DNA of 51,016 nucleotides from Hyphomicrobiales bacterium (lineage in GTDB: Bacteria > Pseudomonadota > Alphaproteobacteria > Rhizobiales > Xanthobacteraceae): NCBI GenBank assembly GCA_013911975.1, contig JACESF010000025.1, positions 1 through 51,016 of the forward strand, written 5' to 3'. The notes below the pieces were generated by a model. The model searched no databases and was not told the DNA's origin. It saw only the letters and a program-made list of their open reading frames with translations. A program made the translations under genes and the position numbers. Shown here piece after piece: positions 7,824 to 17,284 of the stretch; within the stretch, counting starts at the first letter, position 1, and each line of letters opens with the position of its first letter.

Positions 7824-8681
7824 ATGACCCCCGCCTGGACCGAGGAGAGAGTGGAGACCACCGTCGCCGGCGCCATGCCGGTGCGGGTCTACGGCGCCGG
7901 AAGCGCCGGCCGCTCCGCGCCCGTGGTCCTGCAACTCCACGGCGGCGCCTTCACCGGCGGCTCGCTGGAGAGCGGGGCGGAAGTGGCGGAAATGCTGGCT
8001 CTGGCGGGCGCGGTGGTGGTGTCGGCCGATTATCCGGTCGGCCCCGCCCATCCCTTTCCGGACCCGCTGAAGGCGGTCTACGAGGCCATGGTCTGGGCCC
8101 ACGAGGCCAAGCCGCGGCTGTCGGGCAAGACCGCGAAACTCTATGTGGCAGGCGCGGAAGCGGGTGGGAATCTCGCCGCTGCTCTCGCCATGATGGCCCG
8201 TGACCAGCAATTTCCCGCCTTGTCCGGCCAAATTCTCATTTCTCCCATGCTCGATGCCAACCTCGCCACCTGCTCGCTGCGGATGGCCGATGCCGGCCCC
8301 GTCGGCTGCAAGTGGGCGGATGGCTGGCATGCCTATCTGGGCTCCGCCGACAAGGCGGGCCACCCCTATGCCGCCCCCCTCTCGGCGAGCCGGCTGGCCG
8401 GCCTCGCGCCGGCGCTTGTCATCACCGCCGACGACGACCCGCTGCGCGACGAGGCGCTCTCCTATGCGCGCCGGCTGCGGGAGGCGGGCGTCGCGGCGCG
8501 CGAGCATGTGGTGCCCGCGCCCACCGGCTGGCCCTGCACCATCGACGAGGCCCCGGCCTGCGACTGCATCGGCAAGCTCGTGCCGGTGATCCGCGCCTTT
8601 CTCGACGAAACACGAGCCGGACCCGCCAAGCGCCCGGCCAAGTCCCAGACACGGCCTGAGGCCAAGCCCCAGCATCCTTAG
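7824..8681 (+). CDS. Alpha/beta-hydrolase fold protein lacking catalytic Ser and His
   Basis: A 285-residue protein of the hormone-sensitive-lipase (HSL) branch of alpha/beta hydrolases. The oxyanion-hole motif HGGAF is at residues 39-43 and the acid region DDDPLRDE is present, but the nucleophile elbow, normally GDSAGG, reads GAEAGG (residues 110-115, Glu112 in place of Ser). The usual C-terminal His region (HGF) reads TGWPC with no His. The reading frame and codon bias are intact, so this is not a decaying gene; it may be a non-catalytic or binding protein. The ATG at 7824 (GGAAAG upstream) is preferred; 7806 is an in-frame alternative. The RND adaptor starts 17 bp downstream, suggesting one operon. 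Confidence 0.85.
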   Translation: MTPAWTEERVETTVAGAMPVRVYGAGSAGRSAPVVLQLHGGAFTGGSLESGAEVAEMLALAGAVVVSADYPVGPAHPFPDPLKAVYEAMVWAHEAKPRLSGKTAKLYVAGAEAGGNLAAALAMMARDQQFPALSGQILISPMLDANLATCSLRMADAGPVGCKWADGWHAYLGSADKAGHPYAAPLSASRLAGLAPALVITADDDPLRDEALSYARRLREAGVAAREHVVPAPTGWPCTIDEAPACDCIGKLVPVIRAFLDETRAGPAKRPAKSQTRPEAKPQHP

Positions 8682-8698
8682 ATTCCAGGAACACCGCC

Positions 8699-9967
8699 AT
8701 GTCCGCCATTGCCCCCCAGAGCCCGTCCGGCGCTGCTCCCCGCAAGGGCCGCCGTCTTCTCGTTCCCGCCCTCGCCGCCCTGATCCTCGGGGCGGGGTTG
8801 GCGACCCCCTACGTGTTGCCGCTTGCCGGCGCACGTGCCGCCGACCCGGCCAGCGCCACCGCCCCCGGTGCTGTGCCGGTGTCGGTGGCGACCGTGGAGG
8901 CGCGCGAGGCGCCCGTGTTCGATGAATTCTCCGGCCGCCTGGAGGCGGTGGAGCGGGTGCAGGTGCGCTCCCGCGTCGCCGGCGCCATCCAGAAGGTGCA
9001 TTTCCGCGAGGGCGACCTCGTCCAGGCGGGCGAGCTGCTCATCACCGTGGACCCCGCGCCCTACCAGGCCGAGGTGGACCGGGCGGAAGCCCAGGTGGCC
9101 GCCGCCGAGGCGCGCGTCGCCCTCGTGAAGGCGGACCTCGAACGCGGCCAGCGGCTGTTCGACAGCCGCACCGTCTCCCAGCGCGACCTGGACGAGCGGG
9201 TCAACGCCTCCAAGGAGGCGCTGGCCAACCTGAAGGCCGCGCAGGCGGCGCTCCAGACCGCCGAGCTGAACCTGTCCTATACCGAGGTCCGCGCCCCGGT
9301 GGCGGGCCGGGTGGGCAAGCGGGAGATCACGGTGGGCAACCTGATCTCCGCCGGCCCCGGCTCCACGCCGCTCACCACGCTGGTCTCGGTGGACCCGGTC
9401 TATGCCGCCTTCAGCGCCGACGAGCAGGTGGTGACGCGCGCCCTGCGCAGCCTCGCCGCCCAGCCGGGCAAGACGCTGCCGGTGGAGCGCATCCCCGTGC
9501 AGATGACCACGGCCATCGACGAGGACCGCAGCGCGGGCAAGACCTACCAGGGCCAGCTCCAGCTCATCGACAACCAGGTGGACCCGGCCACCGGCACGGT
9601 GCGGGTGCGCGCGGTGTTCGACAATGTGGACGGGCGCCTCATCCCCGGCCAGTTCGTGCGCCTGCGCATGGGCCGCCCGGACACCGGCACCGCGCTGCTC
9701 ATCACCGAGCGGGCGGTGGGCACCGATCAGGACAAGAAGTTCGTGATGGTGGTGGGCGACGAGAACAAGGTCGCCTATCGCGAAGTATCCCTGGGCGCCA
9801 CGGTCAACGGGCTGCGCATCGTCACGTCCGGCCTCAAGGCGGGCGAGAAGATCGTGGTGAACGGCCTGCACCGCATCCGTCCCGGCGCCGTCGTGGCCCC
9901 GCAGACGGTTTCCATGGAGCCCACCCGCACCGCAGCGGCCGGTTCCGGCGAGGTCGCCCAGCGCTGA
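8699..9967 (+). CDS. RND efflux periplasmic adaptor (membrane fusion protein)
   Basis: A 422-residue AcrA/MexA-type adaptor bridging the inner-membrane pump and an outer-membrane channel. It has an N-terminal membrane anchor (about residues 20-42, no lipobox Cys), a barrel-sandwich half (RVQVRSRVAGAIQKVHFREG), an Ala/Glu/Arg-rich coiled-coil hairpin at about 115-185, the second half (YTEVRAPVAGRVGKREITVG), then beta-barrel and membrane-proximal domains. An AGGA ribosome site precedes the ATG. It lies between the hydrolase-like gene and the pump gene; no outer-membrane factor is in the window, so a TolC-type channel elsewhere must serve. Confidence 0.95.
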   Translation: MSAIAPQSPSGAAPRKGRRLLVPALAALILGAGLATPYVLPLAGARAADPASATAPGAVPVSVATVEAREAPVFDEFSGRLEAVERVQVRSRVAGAIQKVHFREGDLVQAGELLITVDPAPYQAEVDRAEAQVAAAEARVALVKADLERGQRLFDSRTVSQRDLDERVNASKEALANLKAAQAALQTAELNLSYTEVRAPVAGRVGKREITVGNLISAGPGSTPLTTLVSVDPVYAAFSADEQVVTRALRSLAAQPGKTLPVERIPVQMTTAIDEDRSAGKTYQGQLQLIDNQVDPATGTVRVRAVFDNVDGRLIPGQFVRLRMGRPDTGTALLITERAVGTDQDKKFVMVVGDENKVAYREVSLGATVNGLRIVTSGLKAGEKIVVNGLHRIRPGAVVAPQTVSMEPTRTAAAGSGEVAQR

Positions 9968-10030
9968 GGTCCTGAGAAGCCGGAGAGGGGAAAGGTTCCG
10001 CGTCCCCCTCCCGGCTCTCCATCGCCGCCC

Positions 10031-10070
10031 CTGTTCCCTCCCCACCCCTTCCCGCATGCGGGAGGGGAAG
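10031..10070. repeat. Partial CTCCC palindromic intergenic element
   Basis: A single arm of the CTCCC/GCGGGAGGG element seen complete at 17285-17380 and 35266-35362: CCCCTTCCCGC and GCGGGAGGGG separated by two bases (hairpin centred near 10056). It sits in the 200-bp gap between adaptor and pump genes, where it could form an mRNA stem-loop. Confidence 0.6.
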
Positions 10071-10167
10071 CTCGGCGTTCGCGCGCGGGCACGGGGCGCC
10101 TTGTCTTTCACGCCCGCGACAGCGGGTGAACCACCCCGGATAAACACCCCCGCATGGGGAGGACGCC

Positions 10168-13100
10168 ATGAACCTCTCGAAGTTCTTCATCGACCGCCCC
10201 ATCTTCGCGGGCGTCCTGTCCACCCTGATCTTCCTCGCCGGGCTCATCGCCATGCGGGTGATGCCCATTTCCGAATATCCGGAAGTGGTGCCGCCCCAGG
10301 TGGTGGTGCGCGCGCAATATCCCGGCGCCAACCCCAAGGTGATCGCGGAGACGGTGGCGACGCCCATCGAGGAGCAGATCAACGGCGTGGAGGGCATGCT
10401 CTACATGTCCAGCCAGGCCACCACCGACGGCCTCATGACGCTGACCGTCACGTTCCGCCTGGGCACCGACCCGGACAAGGCCCAGCAACTGGTGCAGAAC
10501 CGCGTCTCCCAGGCCGAGCCGCGCCTGCCCGAGGCCACGCGCCAACTGGGCATCACCACGGTGAAGTCCTCGCCCGATTTGACGCTGGTGGTCCACCTGC
10601 TCTCGCCCAACGGGCGATACGACATGACCTATCTGCGCAATTACGCGGTGCTGAACGTGAAGGACCGCCTCGCCCGCATCGACGGCGTGGGGCAGGTGCA
10701 GCTGTTCGGCTCGGGCGACTATTCCATGCGCGTATGGCTCGATCCGCAGAAGGTGGCCGAGCACGGCCTGTCCGCCGCCGACGTGGTGAACGAGATCCGC
10801 GCCCAGAACGTGCAGGCGGCGGCGGGCGTGGTGGGCGCGTCTCCGGGCCTGCCGGGCGTGGACCTCCAGCTCTCCGTGAACGCCCAGGGCCGCCTCCAGA
10901 CCGAGGAGGAGTTCGGCGACATCGTCGTGAAGAGCGGCCTCAACGGCGAGGTGGTGCGGCTGCGGGACGTGGCGCGCATCGAGCTGGGCGCGGCGGACTA
11001 TGCGCTGCGCTCGCTGCTCAACAACAAGTCGGCGGTGGCCGTGCCCCTGTTCCAGGCGCCCGGCTCCAACGCCATCCGCATCGCCGACGACGTGCGCAAG
11101 GTGATGGAGGAGATCAAGCTGAACATGCCCGAGGGCGTGGACTACGAGATCGTCTACGACACCACCCAGTTCGTGCGCGCCTCCATCGACGCGGTGATCC
11201 ACACCCTGCTGGAAGCCATCCTGCTGGTGGTGCTCGTGGTGATCCTGTTCCTCCAGACCTGGCGGGCCTCCATCATCCCGCTCCTGGCGGTTCCGGTCTC
11301 CATCGTCGGCACCTTCGCCGTCATGTATGTGTTCGGCTTCTCCATCAACGCGCTGACCCTGTTCGGCCTGGTGCTCGCCATCGGCATCGTGGTGGATGAC
11401 GCCATCGTCGTGGTGGAGAATGTGGAGCGCAACATCGAGGAGGGCCTGTCCGCCCGCGAGGCCACCTACAAGGCCATGCAGGAGGTGTCCGGCCCCATCA
11501 TCGCCATCGCCCTGGTGCTGGTGGCCGTGTTCGTGCCTCTGGCCTTCATCACCGGCCTCACCGGCCAGTTCTACAAGCAGTTCGCCCTCACCATCGCCAT
11601 CTCCACGGTGATCTCGGCGGTGAACTCCCTCACCCTCTCGCCCGCCCTCGCCGCGCTTCTGCTGAAGGGCCACGACGCGCCCAAGGACCGGCTGACCCGC
11701 ATCATGGATGCCGGGCTCGGCTGGCTGTTCCGGGGCTTCAACACCGCCTTCGGGCGGGGCTCCGCGGCCTATGGGGTGGGCGTGAAGGCGGTGATCAGCC
11801 GCAAGGCGCTGATGATGGGCGTCTATGTGGTGCTGCTGGGCCTCACCGCGCTCCTGTTCCGCACCGTACCTCCGGGCTTCGTGCCCGCGCAGGACAAGCA
11901 ATATCTGGTGGGCTTCGCCCAGTTGCCGGACGGCGCCACCCTCGACCGCACCGAGGAAGTGATCCGCAAGATGAGCGAGATCACCCTCAGCCAAGAGGGC
12001 GTGGCGAGCGCCATCGCCTTCCCCGGCCTCTCCATCAACGGCTTCACCAACTCGTCCAACGCGGGCATCGTCTTCGTGGGCCTGAAGCCGTTTGAGGAGC
12101 GGACCTCCCCGGCCCTGTCCGGCGGCGCCATCGCCATGGCGCTGAACCAGAAGTTCGGCGCCGTCGAGGACGCCATGGTGGCCATGTTCCCCCCGCCCCC
12201 GGTGCAGGGGCTGGGCACCATCGGCGGCTTCAAGATGCAGATCGAGGACCGTGCGGGCTTCGGCTACGAGGCGTTGAACGAGGCCACCCAGGCCTTCCTC
12301 GCCAAGGCGCGGCAGACGCCGGAACTGGCCGGGCTGTTCTCCTCCTATCAGGTGAACGTGCCCCAGCTCTATGCGGACATCGACCGCACCAAGGCCCGTC
12401 AGCTCGGCGTCGCCGTGACCGACGTGTTCGATACGATGCAGATCTATCTGGGCTCGGTCTATGTGAACGATTTCAACAAGTTCGGCCGCACCTACACGGT
12501 GCGCGTCCAGGCCGACGCGCCCTACCGCGCCCGCGCCGAGGACGTGGGCCACCTGAAGGTGCGCGCCAAGACCGGCGAGATGGTGCCGCTCTCGGCGCTG
12601 CTGAAGGTGCAGTCCGTGGCCGGGCCGGAACGGGCCATGCGCTATAACGGCTTCCTCACCGCCGACGTGAACGGCGGCGCGGCGCCGGGCTTCTCCTCCG
12701 GCGAGGCGCAGAAGGCGGTGGAGCGGGTGGCGGCGGAGACCCTGCCCAAGGGCATCGGCTTTGAATGGACCGAGCTGACCTATCAGGACATCCTGGCCGG
12801 AAATTCGGCGGTGTGGGTGTTCCCGCTGGCCATCTTCCTGGTCTTCCTGGTGCTCGCCGCCCAGTATGAGAGCCTCGTCCTGCCGCTCTCCATCATCATG
12901 ATCGTGCCCATGGGCCTGCTGGCCGCCATGACCGGCGTCTGGCTGTCCAACGGGGACAACAACGTCTTCACCCAGATCGGCCTCGTTGTGCTGGTGGGCT
13001 TGTCGGCGAAGAACGCGATCCTGATCGTGGAATTCGCCCGCGAGCTGGAATTCGCCGGGCGGACCCCGCGCGAGGCGGCGGTGGAGGCGAGCCGGCTGCG

Positions 13101-13374
13101 CCTGCGGCCGATCCTCATGACCTCGCTCGCCTTCATCATGGGCGTGGTGCCACTCGTCACCTCCATCGGCGCGGGCGCGGAAATGCGCCATGCCATGGGC
13201 GTGGCGGTGTTCGCGGGCATGATCGGCGTGACGGTGTTCGGCATCTTCCTGACGCCGGTCTTCTACGTGCTGCTGCGCCAGCTCTCCGGCAACCGGCCGC
13301 TGGTGCAGCACGGCACGCACGTCGCGCCCGGGGTGGCGCAAGGCGTGGCCCACGGGCCCACCGACGCCCACTGA
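10168..13374 (+). CDS. RND multidrug efflux pump, HAE1 family permease
   Basis: A 1068-residue inner-membrane proton antiporter of the AcrB/MexB/BepE type, full length for the family. It starts NLSKFFIDRPIFAGVLSTLI. The proton-relay aspartates are Asp410/Asp411 in GIVVDDAIVVVEN and the relay lysine is Lys948 in GLSAKNAILIVEFA. Two repeats of one membrane helix, a large periplasmic porter loop and five further helices are evident. The C-terminus ends in a His-rich tail (VQHGTHVAPGVAQGVAHG). It follows the adaptor gene and ends in a clear hairpin terminator, so hydrolase-like protein, adaptor and pump form one likely operon under the divergent LysR. Substrates unknown; drugs, bile salts or plant compounds are typical. 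Confidence 0.96.
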   Translation: MNLSKFFIDRPIFAGVLSTLIFLAGLIAMRVMPISEYPEVVPPQVVVRAQYPGANPKVIAETVATPIEEQINGVEGMLYMSSQATTDGLMTLTVTFRLGTDPDKAQQLVQNRVSQAEPRLPEATRQLGITTVKSSPDLTLVVHLLSPNGRYDMTYLRNYAVLNVKDRLARIDGVGQVQLFGSGDYSMRVWLDPQKVAEHGLSAADVVNEIRAQNVQAAAGVVGASPGLPGVDLQLSVNAQGRLQTEEEFGDIVVKSGLNGEVVRLRDVARIELGAADYALRSLLNNKSAVAVPLFQAPGSNAIRIADDVRKVMEEIKLNMPEGVDYEIVYDTTQFVRASIDAVIHTLLEAILLVVLVVILFLQTWRASIIPLLAVPVSIVGTFAVMYVFGFSINALTLFGLVLAIGIVVDDAIVVVENVERNIEEGLSAREATYKAMQEVSGPIIAIALVLVAVFVPLAFITGLTGQFYKQFALTIAISTVISAVNSLTLSPALAALLLKGHDAPKDRLTRIMDAGLGWLFRGFNTAFGRGSAAYGVGVKAVISRKALMMGVYVVLLGLTALLFRTVPPGFVPAQDKQYLVGFAQLPDGATLDRTEEVIRKMSEITLSQEGVASAIAFPGLSINGFTNSSNAGIVFVGLKPFEERTSPALSGGAIAMALNQKFGAVEDAMVAMFPPPPVQGLGTIGGFKMQIEDRAGFGYEALNEATQAFLAKARQTPELAGLFSSYQVNVPQLYADIDRTKARQLGVAVTDVFDTMQIYLGSVYVNDFNKFGRTYTVRVQADAPYRARAEDVGHLKVRAKTGEMVPLSALLKVQSVAGPERAMRYNGFLTADVNGGAAPGFSSGEAQKAVERVAAETLPKGIGFEWTELTYQDILAGNSAVWVFPLAIFLVFLVLAAQYESLVLPLSIIMIVPMGLLAAMTGVWLSNGDNNVFTQIGLVVLVGLSAKNAILIVEFARELEFAGRTPREAAVEASRLRLRPILMTSLAFIMGVVPLVTSIGAGAEMRHAMGVAVFAGMIGVTVFGIFLTPVFYVLLRQLSGNRPLVQHGTHVAPGVAQGVAHGPTDAH

Positions 13375-13398
13375 CACGAACCGACGCCTCTTATGCAG

Positions 13399-13429
13399 AA
13401 GGCCCTCTCCCGCCCGGGAGGGGGCCTTT
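13399..13429 (+). terminator. Hairpin terminator after the RND operon
   Basis: AAGGCCCTCTCCCG (13399-13412) pairs with CGGGAGGGGGCCTT (13415-13428) with one G-T pair, followed by a short T stretch. It begins 25 bases after the pump stop codon. Confidence 0.75.
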
Positions 13430-13546
13430 CGCTTGGGGCCGTCTGTCCCGCGCCCTGCTATCGCCAATTATGGGATGTCTACCGCCGCGTGCGGGACGGG
13501 CGGAGACCGGAGCGAGGGGCGCATCGCGCCGATCGTCGAGGATTCC

Positions 13547-13987
13547 TCAGGGGATGTTCGGCTCCACGAGGCGCGCGAGATTCTTCAGCGATTCCTGCCA
13601 GCCCAAATAGCAGGCCTCCGCCGGGATCAGATCGGGGATGCCCTCCTGGGTGATCTTGAGATCGGTGCCCACGGACACGGCCGTCAGCGTCACGGTGACC
13701 TTCATCTCGCCGGGAAGGTTGGGATCGTCGAAGCGGTCCGTATAAGCGAGGCGCTCGCCGGGCACGAGGTCGAGATATTCGCCGCCGAAGGCGTGGCTGT
13801 CGCCGGTGGTGAAATTGCGGAACGACATGCGGAAGGTGCCGCCCACCGTCCCGTCCAAATGATGGACCGTGCAGGTGAAGCCGTTCGGCGGCAGCCACTT
13901 GGCGAGGGCGTCGGCCTCGATGAAGGCGCGATAGACCTTGTCGGGGGTGGTGGCCAGGACGCGGTGCAGATGGACGGTACCGGGCAT
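13547..13987 (-). CDS. SRPBCC/AHSA1-family protein
   Basis: A 146-residue single-domain START/SRPBCC-fold protein of the AHSA1 (Activator of Hsp90 ATPase homologue) branch. The order of motifs is typical: an early LHRVLATTPDKVYRAFIE, then LAKWLPPNGF, GGTFRMSF and the C-terminal EACYLGWQESLKNLARLVE helix. Bacterial members bind hydrophobic ligands in a deep pocket; the specific role is not known. The ATG at 13987 is chosen for its GGAGAGG ribosome site; the frame upstream to 14050 looks non-genuine. It shares no operon signs with its neighbours. Confidence 0.88.
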   Translation of the reverse strand: MPGTVHLHRVLATTPDKVYRAFIEADALAKWLPPNGFTCTVHHLDGTVGGTFRMSFRNFTTGDSHAFGGEYLDLVPGERLAYTDRFDDPNLPGEMKVTVTLTAVSVGTDLKITQEGIPDLIPAEACYLGWQESLKNLARLVEPNIP

Positions 13988-14128
13988 GTCTTCCTCTCCT
14001 CGGGCTGGGCGCGGCGACAGGGGCTCTTGCGCTTCCGTCCTCCGCTCCATGCTCCAAGGACGCCCGAAGCAAAAGGGGGCCGACAGGCGCCGCGGATTTT
14101 TACCGGACGGCGCGCGCGTCCGCCCGGT

Positions 14129-14563
14129 TCAGAGCGAGACGGTTTGCCAATAGGGCCGCGCCGTCCAGCCGGAGACGATGCGCAGGGCCACGGACATGTC
14201 GCACGGTTCGAGATCGCCGTCGTACTCCGAGCGTTCCTTGCCGCGCATGAGTTCGGGCCGGTCCAGGAGATAAAGGTCGCACCAGGTTCGCGCCCCGATC
14301 TTGCGGATCAGCCCGCGCACGTTCTTCAGGGCGGAGAAGACGGCCTTGCCGTCGCCGGGATCGCTCACCACGTCGAAGGCGGGCTGGATGCCCCGCACGT
14401 AATTGAGGGCCGCCTGCGCCTCGCCCGGCAATTGGCACCGCTCCTGCGCCTCGGACCCGGCGGCGAGGACGTTCGCAAGCATGATCTGCTCGGCAGCAGA
14501 CTCGTCGGAAAGCTGCGCGAGAACAATTGCGAGGGACACAATCGCAAATTGAGATGCCAGCAT
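14129..14563 (-). CDS. Hypothetical protein, probably exported
   Basis: A 144-residue protein I do not recognise. The N-terminus (residues 5-17) is hydrophobic and could be a signal peptide or membrane anchor, although it lacks basic residues before the core. The rest is soluble-looking with three cysteines and Arg/Lys/Asp-rich segments, without repeats. The ATG at 14563 follows an AAAAGG ribosome site in AT-rich DNA. It lies downstream of the 27-residue microprotein on the same strand, about 100 bp apart. Confidence 0.6.
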   Translation of the reverse strand: MLASQFAIVSLAIVLAQLSDESAAEQIMLANVLAAGSEAQERCQLPGEAQAALNYVRGIQPAFDVVSDPGDGKAVFSALKNVRGLIRKIGARTWCDLYLLDRPELMRGKERSEYDGDLEPCDMSVALRIVSGWTARPYWQTVSL

Positions 14564-14663
14564 ATTCGCAACCTTTTAATGGCAACGCTCAAGACTAATT
14601 CCGACTGGTTGACCCCTCCCTAATGGTTCCTCGCGAAATATTTTTTACTTGTGGAAATGGAAT

Positions 14664-14747
14664 TCACCCAAAAAGGGCGACCCAGATAAGACCACAACAA
14701 CATATTACCGCAACCCCGGCAACACTGATGTAGATCACATTCTCCAT
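14664..14747 (-). CDS. 27-residue single-pass membrane microprotein
   Basis: This short frame starts at an ATG (14745-14747) with a strong GGGAGG ribosome site six bases upstream and ends at a TGA at 14664-14666. The product begins MENVIY and is otherwise almost wholly hydrophobic (SVAGVAVICCCGLIWVALFG), so it should form one membrane helix of about 20 residues with three adjacent cysteines in the core and no charge after Glu2. It lies in AT-rich DNA between the pheT terminator (14780-14815) and the hypothetical gene at 14129. Codon use is less GC-biased than in the neighbours. I cannot assign a family. Confidence 0.55.
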   Translation of the reverse strand: MENVIYISVAGVAVICCCGLIWVALFG

Positions 14748-14779
14748 TCGTGCCTCCCGCTCACGAAATCGAAAAGTGG

Positions 14780-14815
14780 GCGCGGCGACGGCACCCGCGA
14801 GCACCGTCGCCGCGC
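14780..14815 (-). terminator. Hairpin terminator after pheT
   Basis: Perfect 12-bp arms GCGCGGCGACGG (14780-14791) and CCGTCGCCGCGC (14804-14815) with a 12-base loop. On the minus strand a TTTT stretch follows five bases later. The stem lies just after the pheT stop codon. Confidence 0.65.
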
Positions 14816-14819
14816 GCCC

Positions 14820-17234
14820 TCAGGTGCGCAGTGACGCGCCCGTCTTCTTTGTCACTTCCGCGACAATCCGCCCCGCCACCGCTTCGATCTCCGCATCCGT
14901 GAGGGTGCGATCGCGCGGCTGGAGCACCACTTCCACGGCCACCGACTTCTTGTCGTCCGCGATACCGGCGCCCTGGTAGACGTCGAACACCGAGGCGCCC
15001 ACCACCAGCTTCCTGTCCACGCCCAGCGCGGTGCGCAGGATGTCCGCCGCCGGAACCCCACGGTCCACCACGAAGGCGAAGTCGCGCTTCACCGGCTGGA
15101 AGGACGAGAGGTCGAGGGCCGGCTTCACCTTGGTCGCCTTGGCCTTGGGCTCGGGCACCTTGTCGAGGATGATCTCGAACGCCACCGCCGGGCCGGACAC
15201 GTCCAGCGCCTCAAGGATGGAGGGATGCAGCTCGCCGAAGGCGCCGATCACGTTGGGCCCGAGGCGGAACACGCCCGAGCGGCCGGGATGGTACCAGCCC
15301 GGCGCGTCGGCCGAGACCTGGAGATTGGCCACCGGCGCGCCCGCCGCCGCGAGCAGCGCGAGGGCGTCCGCCTTGGCATCGAACACGTCCACCGCGCCCG
15401 CCGCGCCTTGCCAGAAGCGGCCCGCGCCGGAGGGCTTGGCGGTGCCGCGCCGCACGCCCGAGGCGGCCATGCGCTGGTCTTCCGGCCTGTCCCCGGCGAA
15501 CACCTGGCCCACCTCGAACAGGGCGGCATCGCCATAGCCCCGGTCCGCATTGGCCTGGGCGGCGCGCAAGAGGCCCGGCAGCAGGCTCGGGCGCATGTCC
15601 GAGAGATCCGCCGCGATAGGGTTGGCCAGCGCCAGTTCCGGCGCGCCGCCGCCGAACAGGGTCGCCTCCCTGGCGGGCACGAAGGACCAGGTGACGGCCT
15701 CCACGAGGCCGCGCGCGGCCAGCGCCCGGCGCGCCTTGCGGGTGCGAAGCTGGAGCGGGGTGAGGACCGGCTTGCGGCCACCGCCGTCGCGCGGGAACTC
15801 GGTGAGCGGCACGCGGGCGAGGCCCAGGATGCGCACCACCTCCTCCACGAGGTCCGCCTTGCCGTCCACGTCGCCGCGCCAGGAGGGCGGCACCACCTGC
15901 ACAACGGGGGCCGCGCCCGAGACCGCGAAGCCGAGGCGCGCGAGAACGCCGCGCATCTCCTCCTCGGAGGCTTCCAGGCCGGACAGGCGCTTCACTTCGG
16001 AGAGGGGGAAGTCGATGGTGCGGGTGGTATCGGGGACGGTGCCCGCCACCACCATGTCGGACGGCTCGCCGCCGCACAGGTCCATGACCAGATGGGTGGC
16101 CAGCTCCAGGCCCGGCACCATGAAAGCCGGGTCGATGCCGCGCTCGAACCGGAAACGGGCGTCGGAATTGATGCCGAGCCGGCGGCCGGTCTGGGCGATG
16201 TTGATGGGCTCCCAGAGCGCGGATTCGATCACCACGTCGGTGGTGGTCTCGTCGCAGCCGGATTCCTCTCCGCCCATGATGCCCGCGAGGCTCTCCACGC
16301 CCTTGTCGTCGGCGATGACGCACATGGTCTCGTCGAGCGTGTAGGTGCGCCCGTCCAGCGCCAGCAGGCTCTCGCCCGCCTTGGCCCGGCGCACCACGAG
16401 GTCGCCCTGCACCTTCTTCAGGTCGAAGACGTGGAGCGGGCGGTCGCGGTCCATGGTGAGCAGGTTGGTGATGTCCACCAGCGCATTGATGGGCCGCAGG
16501 CCGATGGCGCGCAGCTTGGCCTGGAGCCAGTCGGGCGAGGACCCGTTCTTCACGCCGCGCACCACCCGCAGGGCGAAGGCCGGGCACAAAGACGGCGTGT
16601 CGCCGAAATCGAGGCGCACCGATACCGGCGAGGGGAAGACGCCGGCGACGGGCTTCACGTCCCGCGTCTTCAGCGTGCCGAGCCCGGCGGCGGCGAGGTC
16701 GCGGGCGACGCCGGAAATGCCCAGGCAGTCGGCGCGGTTCGGCGTCACGGCGATCTCGATCACCGGATCGCCAAGGCCCAGCACGTCCGCGAAGGGCGCG
16801 CCCACGGGCGCGTCGGCGGGCAGCTCCAGGATGCCGTCATGCTCCTCCGACAGGCCCATCTCGCGGGCCGAGCAGAGCATGCCCCGGCTTTCCACGTCGC
16901 GGATCTTGCCGATCTTCAGTTCCGTGCCGGTGGCGGGAATGACGGTGCCGGGCGCGGCGAACACGGTCTTCAGGCCCGCCCGCGCATTGGGCGCGCCGCA
17001 CACCACCTGGATGGGGTCGCCCGTGCCGATGGTCACGGTGCAGACGCGCAGCTTGTCGGCATTGGGGTGCTTCTCGGCAGTCAGCACCTCGCCCACCACG
17101 AAGGGCGCCAGCGCCTTGCCCTTGTCCTCCACGCCCTCGACCTCCAAGCCGACCAGGGTGAGGCGCTCGAGAATCTCATCGAGCGAGGCTTTGGTTTCGA
17201 GATGCTCTTTGAGCCAGGAAAGGGTGAACTTCAT
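14820..17234 (-). CDS. pheT: Phenylalanine-tRNA ligase beta subunit
   Basis: An 804-residue beta subunit, the usual length, which joins PheS in the heterotetramer charging tRNA-Phe in the cytoplasm. It begins [20 protein letters not shown]. The tRNA-binding (EMAP-like) domain is seen in [11 protein letters not shown] and [11 protein letters not shown], the B3/B4 editing region in the middle, the B5 domain around the YRIEV-like ILGLARVP part, and the anticodon-binding FDX-ACB domain at the C-terminus ([20 protein letters not shown]). The ATG at 17234 is chosen because the family N-terminus starts here; the frame upstream covers repeat DNA. It follows pheS by 167 bp of palindromic element. Confidence 0.97.
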   Translation of the reverse strand: MKFTLSWLKEHLETKASLDEILERLTLVGLEVEGVEDKGKALAPFVVGEVLTAEKHPNADKLRVCTVTIGTGDPIQVVCGAPNARAGLKTVFAAPGTVIPATGTELKIGKIRDVESRGMLCSAREMGLSEEHDGILELPADAPVGAPFADVLGLGDPVIEIAVTPNRADCLGISGVARDLAAAGLGTLKTRDVKPVAGVFPSPVSVRLDFGDTPSLCPAFALRVVRGVKNGSSPDWLQAKLRAIGLRPINALVDITNLLTMDRDRPLHVFDLKKVQGDLVVRRAKAGESLLALDGRTYTLDETMCVIADDKGVESLAGIMGGEESGCDETTTDVVIESALWEPINIAQTGRRLGINSDARFRFERGIDPAFMVPGLELATHLVMDLCGGEPSDMVVAGTVPDTTRTIDFPLSEVKRLSGLEASEEEMRGVLARLGFAVSGAAPVVQVVPPSWRGDVDGKADLVEEVVRILGLARVPLTEFPRDGGGRKPVLTPLQLRTRKARRALAARGLVEAVTWSFVPAREATLFGGGAPELALANPIAADLSDMRPSLLPGLLRAAQANADRGYGDAALFEVGQVFAGDRPEDQRMAASGVRRGTAKPSGAGRFWQGAAGAVDVFDAKADALALLAAAGAPVANLQVSADAPGWYHPGRSGVFRLGPNVIGAFGELHPSILEALDVSGPAVAFEIILDKVPEPKAKATKVKPALDLSSFQPVKRDFAFVVDRGVPAADILRTALGVDRKLVVGASVFDVYQGAGIADDKKSVAVEVVLQPRDRTLTDAEIEAVAGRIVAEVTKKTGASLRT

Positions 17235-17284
17235 GGGTCGCCGTCCGTGATTTGTGCTGCCGCCGCGCCCTGGGCGCAGGCTTC

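Noticed and set aside
8150..8170. Sequencing error explaining loss of the hydrolase serine
   Set aside because: Frame and codon bias continue undisturbed on both sides, and a single-base error does not turn the expected Ser codons (AGC/TCG) into GAA; the C-terminal His is also missing.
7674..8834. N-terminal extension of the first LysR gene to nearly 700 residues
   Set aside because: The extension is antisense to the hydrolase-like gene and has no family similarity; LysR starts at 7673 with its own ribosome site.
10108..13467. Very long open frame opposite the RND pump gene (about 1100 codons)
   Set aside because: It lies wholly antisense to a clear pump gene; its product is a low-complexity Arg/His/Gly-rich sequence, the usual shadow of high third-position G/C.
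14649..14834. 61-codon plus-strand frame in the AT-rich gap after pheT
   Set aside because: No ribosome site, non-coding composition, runs into the pheT terminator; the opposite-strand microprotein has better start signals.
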